The notes beneath the pieces were generated by a model, which was not told where the DNA came from, ran no database searches, and saw nothing but the letters and a program-made list of their open reading frames with translations. From Bacteroidaceae bacterium (GTDB lineage: Bacteria; Bacteroidota; Bacteroidia; Bacteroidales; Bacteroidaceae): a DNA stretch of 7,055 bases. The position numbers and the translations under genes are program-made. The first letter of the stretch is position 1. The number at the start of each line of letters is the position of its first letter. The stretch lies in assembly GCA_016284115.1 (NCBI GenBank), contig JAEEOD010000278.1:1-7055 (forward strand), given 5' to 3'. Below are positions 1-5,666 of this stretch, one piece after another.

Positions 1-525
1 CTCAACATTATCGGAAGCGAAGAAATGCTCTACATAATGAGGGACGTGTGAGTGACCACTGATTACATAATCGTATTCCGCAAAACGCTCATCATTCATC
101 TTATCAATATCAAACTTGCCCCAATATGAATCATCAATATTGCCATGCATGAAGAGAATGCGTTTATCACCTATCTCCTTTTCTTCCATGCCTTGATGAT
201 TCATACATTTATCAAGATACTCACGTGAGTCCTCGGTCAGTATGGTATTGGTGTATTTTAGTACAGCCCTACCCCTATCAGTCGCAAATCTGTCAAGGCT
301 TCCTCCAAATATAGAATACTCATGGTTACCCCAAAGATTAACAATAAGAGGTTTAGGCAACTGCTTCGCAATCTTAATGGCCTCGTTAGGTCTGGGGCCA
401 TAATTCACGAAGTCACCCAGTAATGCAAAGGAATCAACCTCTCCAATACTCTCAATATCTTTAAGAACTGCTTGAAGAGCAGTAAGGTTGGCGTGAATGT
501 CAGATAGCAGGATTAAACGCATCAT
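1..525 (-). CDS. Calcineurin-like metallophosphoesterase (YfcE/MJ0936-like), 3'-partial
   Basis: The first 175 codons are visible; the C-terminus lies beyond the left edge. The protein carries the full run of metallophosphoesterase metal-binding motifs: D9-x-H11 in SDIHAN, G37-D38 followed by NYGP, the GNHE motif at residues 66-69, H127 in MHGN, and GHSH at 157-160. These residues bind the two metal ions in this family, which includes small cytoplasmic phosphodiesterases and phosphatases. No signal peptide is seen, so it is probably cytoplasmic. The substrate cannot be read from the sequence. The first ATG (525) directly follows the aepY stop (TAAATGATG, 528 down to 520), and a second in-frame ATG follows at 522; either could be the start. 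The zero spacing implies co-transcription and translational coupling with aepY, hinting at a role linked to phosphonate or glycan metabolism. That role is inference. Confidence 0.9.
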   Translation of the reverse strand, partial: MMRLILLSDIHANLTALQAVLKDIESIGEVDSFALLGDFVNYGPRPNEAIKIAKQLPKPLIVNLWGNHEYSIFGGSLDRFATDRGRAVLKYTNTILTEDSREYLDKCMNHQGMEEKEIGDKRILFMHGNIDDSYWGKFDIDKMNDERFAEYDYVISGHSHVPHYVEHFFASDNVE

Positions 526-1650
526 TTACTGTTTAAGAAAGTCCATCAGAGCTTCTTTGTTCTGGATAGGAGTTGTGGTAGGACGGCCAAGATCCTTACG
601 GTTCCCTTTCTTGACTTTGATTTCAAGTAAAGCTGGGCTTTCAAGGCTATTGACCTTAGCAAGAATACTTTCCAGTTCAGTTTTGCTATCCACACTATAA
701 GTAGCCTTGTAACCTACAGCCTTTGCAACAGCAGGCAAATCAATCTTCAAACCAACGGTAGGTTGGCCACCAACAGAATCGTGAGCACCATTGTTGAACA
801 CAACATGAACATAGTTCTTAGGAGCCTTGTTAGCCACAATAGCCATACTTCCCATGTGCATAATGGCAGCACCATCACCATCAAAGCACCATACCTTACG
901 GTCAGTCTTTGCCATTGCAATACCTAGTGCTATTTGTGAGGCGTGTCCCATAGAACCTACAGTCAGGAAATCTCTTTCATGTCCTTGGTTCATAGCAGCA
1001 CGATATTCAAACAGTTCACGGCTAATCATGCCAGTGGTAGATACAATGCAATCTTTTTCACCAAGAGCATCAGCTACAGTCTGGATAGCCTCTTCACGAG
1101 TCATAGTGAGGTCATTCACCTCAACATTCTGAAGCTTGTAATCCTCAAAGGTGTCCTTTTCAATAACCAATGCAAAGACTTCTTTGTTGGCAAGTGCTTT
1201 AGCAGCTTTCTCAATCTGCTTAACTGCTTTATCTTCCTCTTTGGCGAGAACTTCATAGTTCACGCCCATCACATTCAGCAGGCCGGTAGTTACTTTCCCC
1301 TGCTTTACATGCTGGGGCTCATCGTGAACACCAGGGCGACCACGCCAGCCAATCAACAACAGAACGGGAATGTTATATACTTCCTGGTCAGTAAGGGATG
1401 CCAGCGGGTTGATAATATTACCCTCACCACTGTTCTGCATATACACGCAAGCAGGCTGGCCTGTTGCCAAATAGTGACCTGCAGCAAGGCCTACGGCAGC
1501 ACCCTCGTTGGCTGCAATGATGCTATGCTCTGCATCAAAATGGTCGGTGATGTAAGCACAGATATTTTTCAGCAGACTGTCTGGCACACCAGCAAAGCAC
1601 TCAATGCCTTTCTCTCTTAATGTCTCAATAAAAAACTCTGGTCTAATCAT
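526..1650 (-). CDS. aepY: Phosphonopyruvate decarboxylase
   Basis: This 374-residue thiamine-diphosphate enzyme decarboxylates 3-phosphonopyruvate to phosphonoacetaldehyde (EC 4.1.1.82), the irreversible step that pulls the unfavourable PEP mutase reaction forward. The N-terminal pyrimidine-binding half has the catalytic glutamate in NEG (E49) and a QNSGEGN segment near 72-78. The C-terminal half has the ThDP/Mg motif starting at GDG (258-260) and ending at the NN pair (286-287), with the usual spacing. Length fits the short two-domain phosphonopyruvate/sulfopyruvate decarboxylase family rather than the longer acetolactate synthases. Sulfopyruvate decarboxylase is the main alternative, but the aepX gene 16 bp upstream strongly favours phosphonopyruvate. 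The ATG at 1650 is supported by a strong Shine-Dalgarno sequence. The next gene begins on the base after its stop codon. Confidence 0.93.
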   Translation of the reverse strand: MIRPEFFIETLREKGIECFAGVPDSLLKNICAYITDHFDAEHSIIAANEGAAVGLAAGHYLATGQPACVYMQNSGEGNIINPLASLTDQEVYNIPVLLLIGWRGRPGVHDEPQHVKQGKVTTGLLNVMGVNYEVLAKEEDKAVKQIEKAAKALANKEVFALVIEKDTFEDYKLQNVEVNDLTMTREEAIQTVADALGEKDCIVSTTGMISRELFEYRAAMNQGHERDFLTVGSMGHASQIALGIAMAKTDRKVWCFDGDGAAIMHMGSMAIVANKAPKNYVHVVFNNGAHDSVGGQPTVGLKIDLPAVAKAVGYKATYSVDSKTELESILAKVNSLESPALLEIKVKKGNRKDLGRPTTTPIQNKEALMDFLKQ

Positions 1651-1657
1651 AGTTCTG

Positions 1658-1664
1658 CTCCTTT
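1658..1664 (-). promoter_or_regulatory. Strong Shine-Dalgarno site for aepY
   Basis: The 16-bp aepX-aepY gap reads GGAAAGGAGCAGAACT on the minus strand. It contains AAAGGAG, 7 nt before the aepY ATG. This fixes the start at 1650. It is unusual here, because none of the other starts in the window has a recognisable Shine-Dalgarno sequence, as is common in Bacteroidetes. Confidence 0.75.
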
Positions 1665-1666
1665 CC

Positions 1667-2977
1667 TTATTTTTTCTTGGTGCCAGGGATCAGGTTCAAA
1701 ATCTGCTTAATAGGCATGCAGTATTCTTCGGAAGCCTCCTGACAACGGGTGGTTTCCAGAATACGCTCTGCACACTTAACCATAGCAGGATATGCACTAC
1801 GCAACATGTGGTTAGCATAGATTACAATGTTAATGCCCCATTCTGCAAGTTCAGCTTCGGTGAACTGACCGTATGTTGTAGGAACAGCCACAATAGGCGT
1901 GTGGTTATCTACTTCACGGAAACGCTGGCAGAACTCCTTGATGTCCTGACCATCCTTGTTCTTACTATGAATCATGATACCATCAGCACCAGCAGCAACG
2001 TAAGCATGGCAACGCTCAAGAGCATCCTCAACAGGCTTACCTGCAATCAGAGACTCACAACGGGCAATAATCATGAAATCGCTTGTTACTTGCGCTTCCT
2101 TACCAGCTTTAATCTTTGAGCAGAATCCTTCAATCGTATCTTGTGTTTGGACAGCGTCTGTTCCAAATAGACTGTTCTGTTTCAATCCAACCTTATCCTC
2201 AATGATAACTGCAGAAACCCCTAAACGTTCCAGAGTACGAACTGTGAAGACAAAGTGTTCTGTTTTACCACCAGTGTCACCATCATAGATAACAGGCTTA
2301 GTGGTCACTTCCAAAGAGTCATTCAAGTCATGCAGACGTGTAGTTAAGTCTACAGCCTCAATATCCGGTTTTCCTTTACTAGTAGAATCTGTTAGAGAAC
2401 TTGCCCACATTCCATCGTACTCACGAATTTCATCACCAACCTCTACCTTGGTATGTTCAATAATAAGACCTGTTAAACCACAGTGAGACTCCATAATACG
2501 GACAATTGGCTTTGCAGAAATAAGTCTTCGTAGTGACGTTAGACGTGCTTGAGGAGTAACCCCTAAAGAATCGATGGCTTCCTTAAGGCCAGATGCTGAG
2601 ATGCCTTTTGTATAAGGAATCTCAATCACTTCTCCACCCATAGCTTCCATAACTTTAAATACTTCATCACGAATATACTTGTCTGGACCATACAGCCAAT
2701 CATCTCCATGAATAATTATATCTGGTTTGTATTTAACTAAATTAGGTACATAACTCCAATCATCTTGCGGAACGATAGAACTCACACCTTTTATACTTCC
2801 TATCACTTGCTTCCTCTGTTCGTAAGTAAGATATGGTAGCCTCTTATGCGTAGCGATAGCCTTATCTGTATAGAGACCAATCATAACGTCTCCATACTTT
2901 GCCCCTTCATTAATAATATTGATTAAACCGGGATGCATGATATCACCAATCATGCCAAGATAAACAGTTTTTGACAT
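1667..2977 (-). CDS. aepX: Phosphoenolpyruvate mutase with N-terminal nucleotidyltransferase domain
   Basis: This is a 436-residue, two-domain protein. Residues about 4-135 form a cytidylyltransferase-like nucleotide-binding fold (GMIGDIMHPG at 8-17, TYEQRK at 51-56, GISASGLK at 125-132). Residues about 155-410 are a PEP mutase of the isocitrate lyase superfamily. Visible active-site elements are GMWASS (189-194), YDGDTGG (231-237; D232 and D234 for Mg), the mutase signature EDKVGLKQNS (260-269), R306 and H337. The signature EDKxxxKxNS separates PEP mutases from lyases, which have a catalytic KKCGH loop. The reaction is PEP to phosphonopyruvate (EC 5.4.2.9), the entry to C-P bond biosynthesis. 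The fused domain may attach CMP to the aminoethylphosphonate product, as PntC-type enzymes do. The HxGH motif reads HPGL, so its activity is uncertain. The start has no Shine-Dalgarno sequence and follows a 221-bp gap; aepY follows after 16 bp. Confidence 0.94.
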   Translation of the reverse strand: MSKTVYLGMIGDIMHPGLINIINEGAKYGDVMIGLYTDKAIATHKRLPYLTYEQRKQVIGSIKGVSSIVPQDDWSYVPNLVKYKPDIIIHGDDWLYGPDKYIRDEVFKVMEAMGGEVIEIPYTKGISASGLKEAIDSLGVTPQARLTSLRRLISAKPIVRIMESHCGLTGLIIEHTKVEVGDEIREYDGMWASSLTDSTSKGKPDIEAVDLTTRLHDLNDSLEVTTKPVIYDGDTGGKTEHFVFTVRTLERLGVSAVIIEDKVGLKQNSLFGTDAVQTQDTIEGFCSKIKAGKEAQVTSDFMIIARCESLIAGKPVEDALERCHAYVAAGADGIMIHSKNKDGQDIKEFCQRFREVDNHTPIVAVPTTYGQFTEAELAEWGINIVIYANHMLRSAYPAMVKCAERILETTRCQEASEEYCMPIKQILNLIPGTKKK

Positions 2978-2989
2978 ATCTATATAGAT
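2978..2989. repeat. Perfect 12-bp palindrome abutting the aepX start
   Basis: ATCTATATAGAT is a perfect palindrome that ends at the base before the aepX ATG. It could be a small operator or affect initiation by base pairing, but an AT-rich palindrome of this length can also arise by chance. No binding protein is suggested by the sequence. Confidence 0.35.
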
Positions 2990-2999
2990 TATAATTAAA

Positions 3000-3034
3000 A
3001 AAACATATAAAGATGCCGCGTCTTAGGTGCCAAA
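3000..3034 (-). promoter_or_regulatory. Weak candidate Bacteroidetes-type promoter for aepX
   Basis: On the minus strand TTTG (3034-3031) is followed, 23 nt later, by TATGTTTT (3007-3000). That box matches TAnnTTTG except at its last base. The spacing is longer than the roughly 19-21 nt usually seen, and the implied leader would be only about 15 nt. It is listed because the 221-bp gap suggests aepX might have its own promoter, but read-through from ugd explains the layout equally well. Confidence 0.2.
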
Positions 3035-3054
3035 GATGCTGCATGACTCAGTAG

Positions 3055-3081
3055 TCTTCTTATTCTTATCTTCTTCTTATT
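3055..3081. repeat. Pyrimidine-rich tract with a 10-bp direct repeat
   Basis: TCTTCTTATT occurs at 3055-3064 and again at 3072-3081, separated by a related TCTTATC stretch. The minus strand, which would be the aepX leader RNA, is therefore almost purely A and G here. An unstructured purine tract of this kind could affect RNA stability or factor loading. That is inference. Confidence 0.4.
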
Positions 3082-3084
3082 AAA

Positions 3085-3103
3085 AAATACGCGCACGCGC
3101 TTT
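3085..3103 (-). terminator. Weak terminator-like hairpin in the ugd-aepX gap
   Basis: Reading the minus strand from 3103, AAAGCGC pairs with GCGTATTT around a GTGC loop (with a G.U pair and one bulged A), and the T-run continues for three more bases. The stem is short. If functional it would end or attenuate transcripts that leave ugd before aepX. Confidence is low because of the short GC core and the bulge. Confidence 0.25.
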
Positions 3104-3119
3104 GGAATGTAATAATCTT

Positions 3120-3186
3120 GTCATTTTTGACACAAAAAATGACGTTTCTGTGTCATAACCGACACCCTATTTTGACACTAAAATAG
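3120..3186. repeat. Cluster of inverted repeats built on GACAC/GTGTC
   Basis: Immediately downstream of ugd there are several exact inverted repeats. GTCATTTTT (3120-3128) pairs with AAAAATGAC (3135-3143). TGACACA (3128-3134) pairs with TGTGTCA (3149-3155). GTGTC (3150-3154) pairs with GACAC (3161-3165). CTATTTT (3167-3173) pairs with AAAATAG (3180-3186) around a GACACT loop. The stems share bases, so they cannot all form together. None is followed by a clean T-run on either strand, so they do not look like ordinary terminators. The cluster lies where ugd mRNA ends or continues toward aepX, so a role in attenuation, RNA processing or protein binding is possible. Confidence 0.6.
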
Positions 3187-3198
3187 CAAAAAAATGCT

Positions 3199-4437
3199 TC
3201 AATCGCGTCTAAAAATGTCGCGGGTATATACTTTTTGTTGTACGTCGTCAAGAGCAGTGTCGTAGCGATTGGCAATGATGGCTTGGCTTTGATTCTTAAA
3301 GGCTGCCAAGTCATTGACCACACGACTGCCAAAGAAGGTGCTGCCATCTTTCAACGTGGGTTCATAGATGATGACAGTGGCGCCTTTGGCCTTGATGCGT
3401 TTCATGACACCCTGAATACTGCTCTGACGGAAATTATCACTGTTACTTTTCATCGTAAGACGATAGACTCCGATGATACATTCACGCTCTTCATTCGCGC
3501 TGAAGTCATTCTGACTATAATAGTCATAATAGCCAGCCATGCGAAGCACTCGGTCGGCTATAAAATCCTTGCGGGTACGATTGCTTTCAACAATCGCTTG
3601 TATCAAGTTCTCTGGTACATCGGCATAGTTGGCTAAAAGTTGTTTCGTGTCTTTAGGCAGGCAATAGCCTCCGTAACCGAAACTAGGATTATTATATTGC
3701 TGACCAATGCGAGGATCGAGGCAAACACCATTGATGATAGCTTGCGTATCTAAGCCCTTAATCTCAGCGTATGTGTCCAATTCATTAAAGTAGCTAACAC
3801 GCAATGCTAAATAGGTGTTAGCAAAGAGCTTCACGGCTTCTGCTTCTGTAAAGCCCATGAATAAGGTTTCAACATCTTTCTTTATGGCTCCTTCGGCTAG
3901 CAAGGCTGCAAAGGTATGAGCAGCATCAACCAGTCGTGGATTGTCTAAATCGGTTCCAACGATAATACGACTGGGGTAGAGATTGTCATATAGTGCCCTA
4001 CTCTCGCGCAGAAATTCTGGAGAAAAAAGTATGTTCTCGGTATGGAATTTCTCACGGATATGAACAGTGTAGCCCACTGGGATGGTACTCTTGATCACCA
4101 TCATGGCATTGGGGTTATATTGCATTACCAACTGGATGACTGCTTCTACAGCACTGGTATCAAAGAAGTTCTTCTGAGAATCATAGTTGGTCGGTGCAGC
4201 AATCACTACAAAGTCGGCATCTCGATAGGCTTCTTCTGCATTAAGGGTAGCACGGAGGTGCAAAGGCTTAGTGGTCAAGAATTCTTCTATCTCTTTATCA
4301 ACGATTGGAGATTTTTTGTTATTGATCAGCTCTACTTTCTCTGGGATAATATCCACCGCAGTCACTTCGTGATGCTGTGACAACAGGGTGGCGATGCTAA
4401 GGCCAACGTATCCGGTACCAGCGACGGCGATCTTCAT
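3199..4437 (-). CDS. ugd: UDP-glucose 6-dehydrogenase
   Basis: This 412-residue cytoplasmic enzyme oxidises UDP-glucose to UDP-glucuronate with two NAD+ (EC 1.1.1.22). The N-terminal Rossmann domain begins with GTGYVG (7-12), with D29 ending the second strand. FSPEFLRES (138-146) and [14 protein letters not shown] (200-213, with K203 and N207) contribute to the active site. The catalytic cysteine is C259 in GGYCLPKD (256-263), with K262 and D263 after it. Residues about 315-405 form the C-terminal UDP-binding domain. Length and numbering are close to the short bacterial type typified by the streptococcal hyaluronate enzyme (about 400 residues, Cys260). UDP-N-acetylmannosamine dehydrogenase (WecC) is the alternative, but the motif set and length fit UDP-glucose better. 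It follows rfbB after 60 bp containing a heptamer repeat array; a 221-bp gap separates it from aepX. Confidence 0.93.
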   Translation of the reverse strand: MKIAVAGTGYVGLSIATLLSQHHEVTAVDIIPEKVELINNKKSPIVDKEIEEFLTTKPLHLRATLNAEEAYRDADFVVIAAPTNYDSQKNFFDTSAVEAVIQLVMQYNPNAMMVIKSTIPVGYTVHIREKFHTENILFSPEFLRESRALYDNLYPSRIIVGTDLDNPRLVDAAHTFAALLAEGAIKKDVETLFMGFTEAEAVKLFANTYLALRVSYFNELDTYAEIKGLDTQAIINGVCLDPRIGQQYNNPSFGYGGYCLPKDTKQLLANYADVPENLIQAIVESNRTRKDFIADRVLRMAGYYDYYSQNDFSANEERECIIGVYRLTMKSNSDNFRQSSIQGVMKRIKAKGATVIIYEPTLKDGSTFFGSRVVNDLAAFKNQSQAIIANRYDTALDDVQQKVYTRDIFRRD

Positions 4438-4444
4438 CTTTTTT

Positions 4445-4479
4445 AATTGAGAATTGAAAATTGAGGATTGAGAATTAAA
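4445..4479. repeat. Tandem heptamer repeat (AATTGAG)n between rfbB and ugd
   Basis: Five in-phase seven-base units are visible on the plus strand: AATTGAG, AATTGAA, AATTGAG, GATTGAG and the degenerate AATTAAA. The array fills most of the 60-bp rfbB-ugd gap and ends 7 bp from the ugd ATG, so in the transcript it occupies the region just upstream of the start codon. Copy number could affect ugd translation, but the units are already diverged. Confidence 0.8.
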
Positions 4480-4497
4480 TCATCACATTCGATACAT

Positions 4498-5625
4498 CTA
4501 GCGATTGGAATACATCGCATCGTAGTATTTTTGGTAATCGCCACTGGTCACATTATCCATCCAGTCTTGATGATCGAGGTACCAATGGACAGTTTTTTCG
4601 ATACCCTCTTCAAACTGAAGGCTTGGTTCCCAACCGAGTTCAGTTTTCAACTTGGTTGAGTCAATGGCATAACGAAGATCATGGCCTTGGCGGTCTGTGA
4701 CGTATGTGATAAGATCCATGTCTGCACCTTCGGGGCGGCCAAGCAGGCGGTCCACCGTATTGATAATCACTCTGATAATATCTATGTTTTTCCACTCATT
4801 GAAACCACCGATGTTGTAGGTCTCGGCAATTTTGCCCTTATGGAAAATAAGGTCGATGGCTCGGGCATGATCTTCCACATAAAGCCAATCGCGGACATTC
4901 TCGCCTTTGCCATAAACTGGTAATGGCTTGCGGTGACGGATATTATTGATGAACAATGGAATCAACTTCTCTGGGAACTGGTAAGGACCATAGTTATTGG
5001 AGCAATTAGTCACAATGGTGGGCATGCCGTAGGTATCGTGGAAAGCTCGTACAAAATGGTCGCTGCTAGCCTTACTAGCGGAGTATGGGCTATGGGGTTG
5101 ATATTTAGTTTCTTCAGTGAAAAGGGTTCCATCAAATTTCAACGCGCCATAAACTTCGTCGGTGGAGATGTGGTAAAATCTACATTCCTGGTTTAGAGCT
5201 GAGAGTTTAGAGTTTAGAGTTGGCTGCGCGGTGGCTTCCTTATGAGTAATCACATATGGGGTGGATTGAGATTCCCAATAGAGCTTGGCGGCTTGGAGAA
5301 GTGTGAGGGTTCCCATCACATTGGTACGGGCAAAGGTGAAGGGGTCCTTGATGCTACGATCTACATGACTCTCAGCGGCCAGATGGATAATGCCATCTAC
5401 CTGCTCGTCTTGGAGCAGCTGATAAACGCCTTCAAAGTCGCAAATGTCCATTTTGACAAACTTATAATTTGGTTTGTCTTCTATATCTTTGAGATTGGCT
5501 AAGTTGCCTGCATAGGTCAACTTATCCAAATTGATGATTTTATAGTCAGGGTACTTATTGACGAAAAGGCGAACGACGTGACTGCCTATGAAGCCGGCAC
5601 CACCGGTGATGATAATGCTGCGCAT
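4498..5625 (-). CDS. rfbB: dTDP-glucose 4,6-dehydratase
   Basis: This 375-residue extended short-chain dehydrogenase converts dTDP-glucose to dTDP-4-keto-6-deoxyglucose (EC 4.2.1.46), the branch point to rhamnose and other deoxy sugars. It shows the NAD+ motif TGGAGFIGSH (7-16), HLAAESHVDRS (81-91), catalytic STDEVYG (154-160; D156 and E157) and YSASK (181-185; Y181 and K185). The later segments NNYGPYQFPEKL (210-221) and RDWLYVEDH (245-253) are typical of the family. Residues about 120-147 are odd. Between YWES and RFYHIS, where family members I recall have a linker of about 8 residues, there are about 29, and part is encoded by a heptamer tandem repeat. The reading frame and catalytic residues are intact, so the enzyme is probably active. 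rfbA lies 41 bp upstream; the start at 5625 has no Shine-Dalgarno sequence. Confidence 0.94.
   Translation of the reverse strand: MRSIIITGGAGFIGSHVVRLFVNKYPDYKIINLDKLTYAGNLANLKDIEDKPNYKFVKMDICDFEGVYQLLQDEQVDGIIHLAAESHVDRSIKDPFTFARTNVMGTLTLLQAAKLYWESQSTPYVITHKEATAQPTLNSKLSALNQECRFYHISTDEVYGALKFDGTLFTEETKYQPHSPYSASKASSDHFVRAFHDTYGMPTIVTNCSNNYGPYQFPEKLIPLFINNIRHRKPLPVYGKGENVRDWLYVEDHARAIDLIFHKGKIAETYNIGGFNEWKNIDIIRVIINTVDRLLGRPEGADMDLITYVTDRQGHDLRYAIDSTKLKTELGWEPSLQFEEGIEKTVHWYLDHQDWMDNVTSGDYQKYYDAMYSNR
5192..5221. repeat. Tandem heptamer repeat (TTTAGAG)n inside rfbB
   Basis: Four in-phase seven-base units on the plus strand read TTTAGAG, CTGAGAG, TTTAGAG, TTTAGAG, followed by TT. On the coding (minus) strand they give TLNSKLSALN, residues 136-145 of RfbB. 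The unit matches the array upstream of rfbB at 5631-5651. Because 7 is not a multiple of 3, gain or loss of one unit would shift the rfbB frame. Confidence 0.85.
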
Positions 5626-5630
5626 ATTAG

Positions 5631-5651
5631 CTTAGAGTTTAGTGTTTAGAG
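5631..5651. repeat. Tandem heptamer repeat (TTTAGAG)n between rfbA and rfbB
   Basis: Three in-phase units CTTAGAG, TTTAGTG, TTTAGAG fill half of the 41-bp rfbA-rfbB gap. The array starts 6 bp upstream of the rfbB ATG, where a ribosome binding site would otherwise be expected. It is the same unit as the array within rfbB. Confidence 0.8.
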
Positions 5652-5666
5652 CAGATGGGTTTATTC

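Noticed and set aside
943..1620. A 225-codon open frame on the plus strand opposite aepY
   Set aside because: It lies antisense to a well-supported decarboxylase gene, its translation shows no recognisable domain, and it has no promoter or ribosome binding site. It is a by-product of the codon use of aepY.
1604..2119. A 171-codon open frame on the plus strand opposite aepX
   Set aside because: It is antisense to the conserved C-terminal PEP mutase domain and its product has no recognisable family. The hydrophobic start is fortuitous.
3120..3143. Bidirectional intrinsic terminator of ugd
   Set aside because: The 9-bp stem is AT-rich and is not followed by a T-run on either strand, so it does not meet the usual criteria.
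3120..3186. CRISPR array or IS end for the GACAC repeats
   Set aside because: Repeats are too short and irregularly spaced for CRISPR. No transposase or target-site duplication is present nearby.
3153..3347. A 64-codon minus-strand frame overlapping the ugd 3' end and the following gap
   Set aside because: It is out of frame with ugd, ends in the hairpin cluster and has no family features.
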